From Granulicatella sp. WM01 (GTDB taxonomy: Bacteria; Bacillota; Bacilli; Lactobacillales; Aerococcaceae), in contig NZ_SPPB01000005.1 of NCBI RefSeq assembly GCF_004570605.1, forward strand, positions 1 to 57,552: a stretch of DNA of 57,552 bases. Direction: 5' to 3'. The notes beneath the pieces were generated by a model that did no database searches, was not told the origin of the DNA, and saw only the letters and a program-made list of their open reading frames with translations. This document shows, piece after piece, positions 56,920-57,552 of this stretch. Numbering within the stretch: position 1 is the first letter of the stretch; every line of letters begins with the position of its first letter. Made by a program: the position numbers and the translations under genes.

Positions 56920-56938
56920 CACGAGCTACTCTTTTTTT
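56914..56938 (+). terminator. Terminator between tail genes and lysis genes
   Basis: GAGTAGC-ACGA-GCTACTC followed by seven T's, overlapping the stop codon of the preceding gene. The holin gene starts 15 nt later without a visible promoter of its own, so lysis genes would depend on read-through. Confidence 0.8.
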
Positions 56939-56952
56939 AGGAGGTAAAACAA

Positions 56953-57351
56953 ATGTTTGGAATTTTAAAATATTTAGATGAAGTGGCAAAAAATGAAAAT
57001 AGCCAAGTGCTCTATTTACTATCACTTGTGGTTGTTGCCATGATTATAGATTTTCTTATGGGGTATTTAGCCGCATGGATAAATAAAGAAGTGGTTAGTC
57101 AAAAAGGGGTTAATGGGATTATTCGAAAAGTAGCCAGTATTATGTTGTTAGTATTGGCTGTACCAGTTGCTCCAGTTATTCCGAGTGGCGTAGGAACGGC
57201 GGCATTATATGTGTTGTATTTTGGGTATTTAATTATGGAACTATCTTCTATTGTGGAGAACTATAGAAAACTTGGCTTAACTCGTGAAGCGAGTTTATTG
57301 GTTAAGTTTTTCGGTATGTTGAATGAGAAAAAGGAAGATAAAAACGAATAG
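56953..57351 (+). CDS. Phage holin (132 aa)
   Basis: Three to four hydrophobic segments (VLYLLSLVVVAMIIDFLMGYLAAWI, IIRKVASIMLLVLAVPVAPVIP, ALYVLYFGYLIMELSSI) and a charged tail EKKEDKNE, the arrangement of the TcdE/Cph1-type holin family (holin_4). It would make holes in the membrane to release particles together with an endolysin. AGGAGG precedes the ATG. Confidence 0.9.
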   Translation: MFGILKYLDEVAKNENSQVLYLLSLVVVAMIIDFLMGYLAAWINKEVVSQKGVNGIIRKVASIMLLVLAVPVAPVIPSGVGTAALYVLYFGYLIMELSSIVENYRKLGLTREASLLVKFFGMLNEKKEDKNE

Positions 57352-57496
57352 TAGTTTTGTCAAAAATCATCGGAGGAAGTTAACAAACTCTAATAAAAAG
57401 CAACGCATACAAATTATTGTAGGACGTGTTGCTCACTAAGATAAGAAAACAAGGGCAAGTGTATCATTTATCTAACTTAAAGAAAGAGGAATAGTA

Positions 57497-57552
57497 CTAT
57501 GTATCAACATTTTATATTAATTGCTAGTGTGTATACTAAAGGGGCTCGAGTA
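57497..57552 (+). CDS. Start of a further gene, cut by the window end (possibly endolysin)
   Basis: ATG 57497 follows AGAGG by 9 nt and opens MYQHFILIASVYTKGARV before the window ends. The position after a holin is where the endolysin is expected, but 18 residues do not allow a call. Confidence 0.45.

Overview
The window is AT-rich DNA from a low-GC Gram-positive bacterium, most likely a member of the Lactobacillales (Carnobacteriaceae/Aerococcaceae/Enterococcaceae-like). The signs are strong AGGAGG-type ribosome sites, a HrcA/CIRCE-controlled clpB, a sortase-anchored (LPYTG) nuclease, a single-chain PurL, split alpha/beta L-serine dehydratase and a heterodimeric multidrug ABC exporter. I cannot name the species.

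Left part (1-6.2 kb): the tail end of an insertion sequence, a two-gene ABC exporter on the minus strand, clpB behind a doubled CIRCE operator, then an IS-end-like palindrome and a cluster of hairpins. At 6.2-11.9 kb lies an array of four near-copied transcription units. Each has an extended -10 promoter, a small immunity-type lipoprotein and the first ~115-125 codons of a lipase-like toxin, followed by a terminator. Only the last unit carries a full-length toxin: 799 aa, with an N-terminal lipase (GHSLG) domain and a long helical C-terminus. This resembles the reverse-domain type VII secreted lipase toxin TslA with its TilA lipoprotein, but arranged as a cassette array.

Middle part (12-43 kb): sdaAB and sdaAA, a GH92 mannosidase, and a decayed prophage relic (integrase C-terminus, an Ltp-type superinfection-exclusion lipoprotein, an Excalibur-domain lipoprotein). 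These are followed by a wall-anchored DNase, rpmE2, ppx-ppk for polyphosphate, and a purine cluster in the order purE-purK-unknown membrane gene-purL-purC-purF-purM-purN-purD (purH and purB are not here). After this comes a heterodimeric ABC exporter pair preceded by a 22-codon leader peptide and mutually exclusive RNA hairpins, which looks like ribosome-mediated attenuation.

Right part (43.4-57.5 kb): a phage-derived element with lysogeny-type regulators (ImmA/IrrE protease and XRE repressor, divergent promoters with interleaved inverted operators), four small early genes ending in an ArpU-like HTH protein, and a 4 x 192 bp tandem repeat. Then comes a complete tail module: terminator-like protein, major tail protein, tail chaperone with a T TTT TTC -1 frameshift, tape measure, hub, receptor-binding-like protein and holin, with the start of a further gene at the window end. 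There is no integrase, replication, terminase, portal or capsid gene between the regulators and the tail genes. This is the layout of an F-type (siphophage-tail) tailocin such as the Listeria monocin, rather than of a viable prophage.

The two most interesting systems are the toxin/immunity cassette array (6.2-11.9 kb) and the putative tailocin with its unexplained 192-bp repeats (43.4-57.5 kb).
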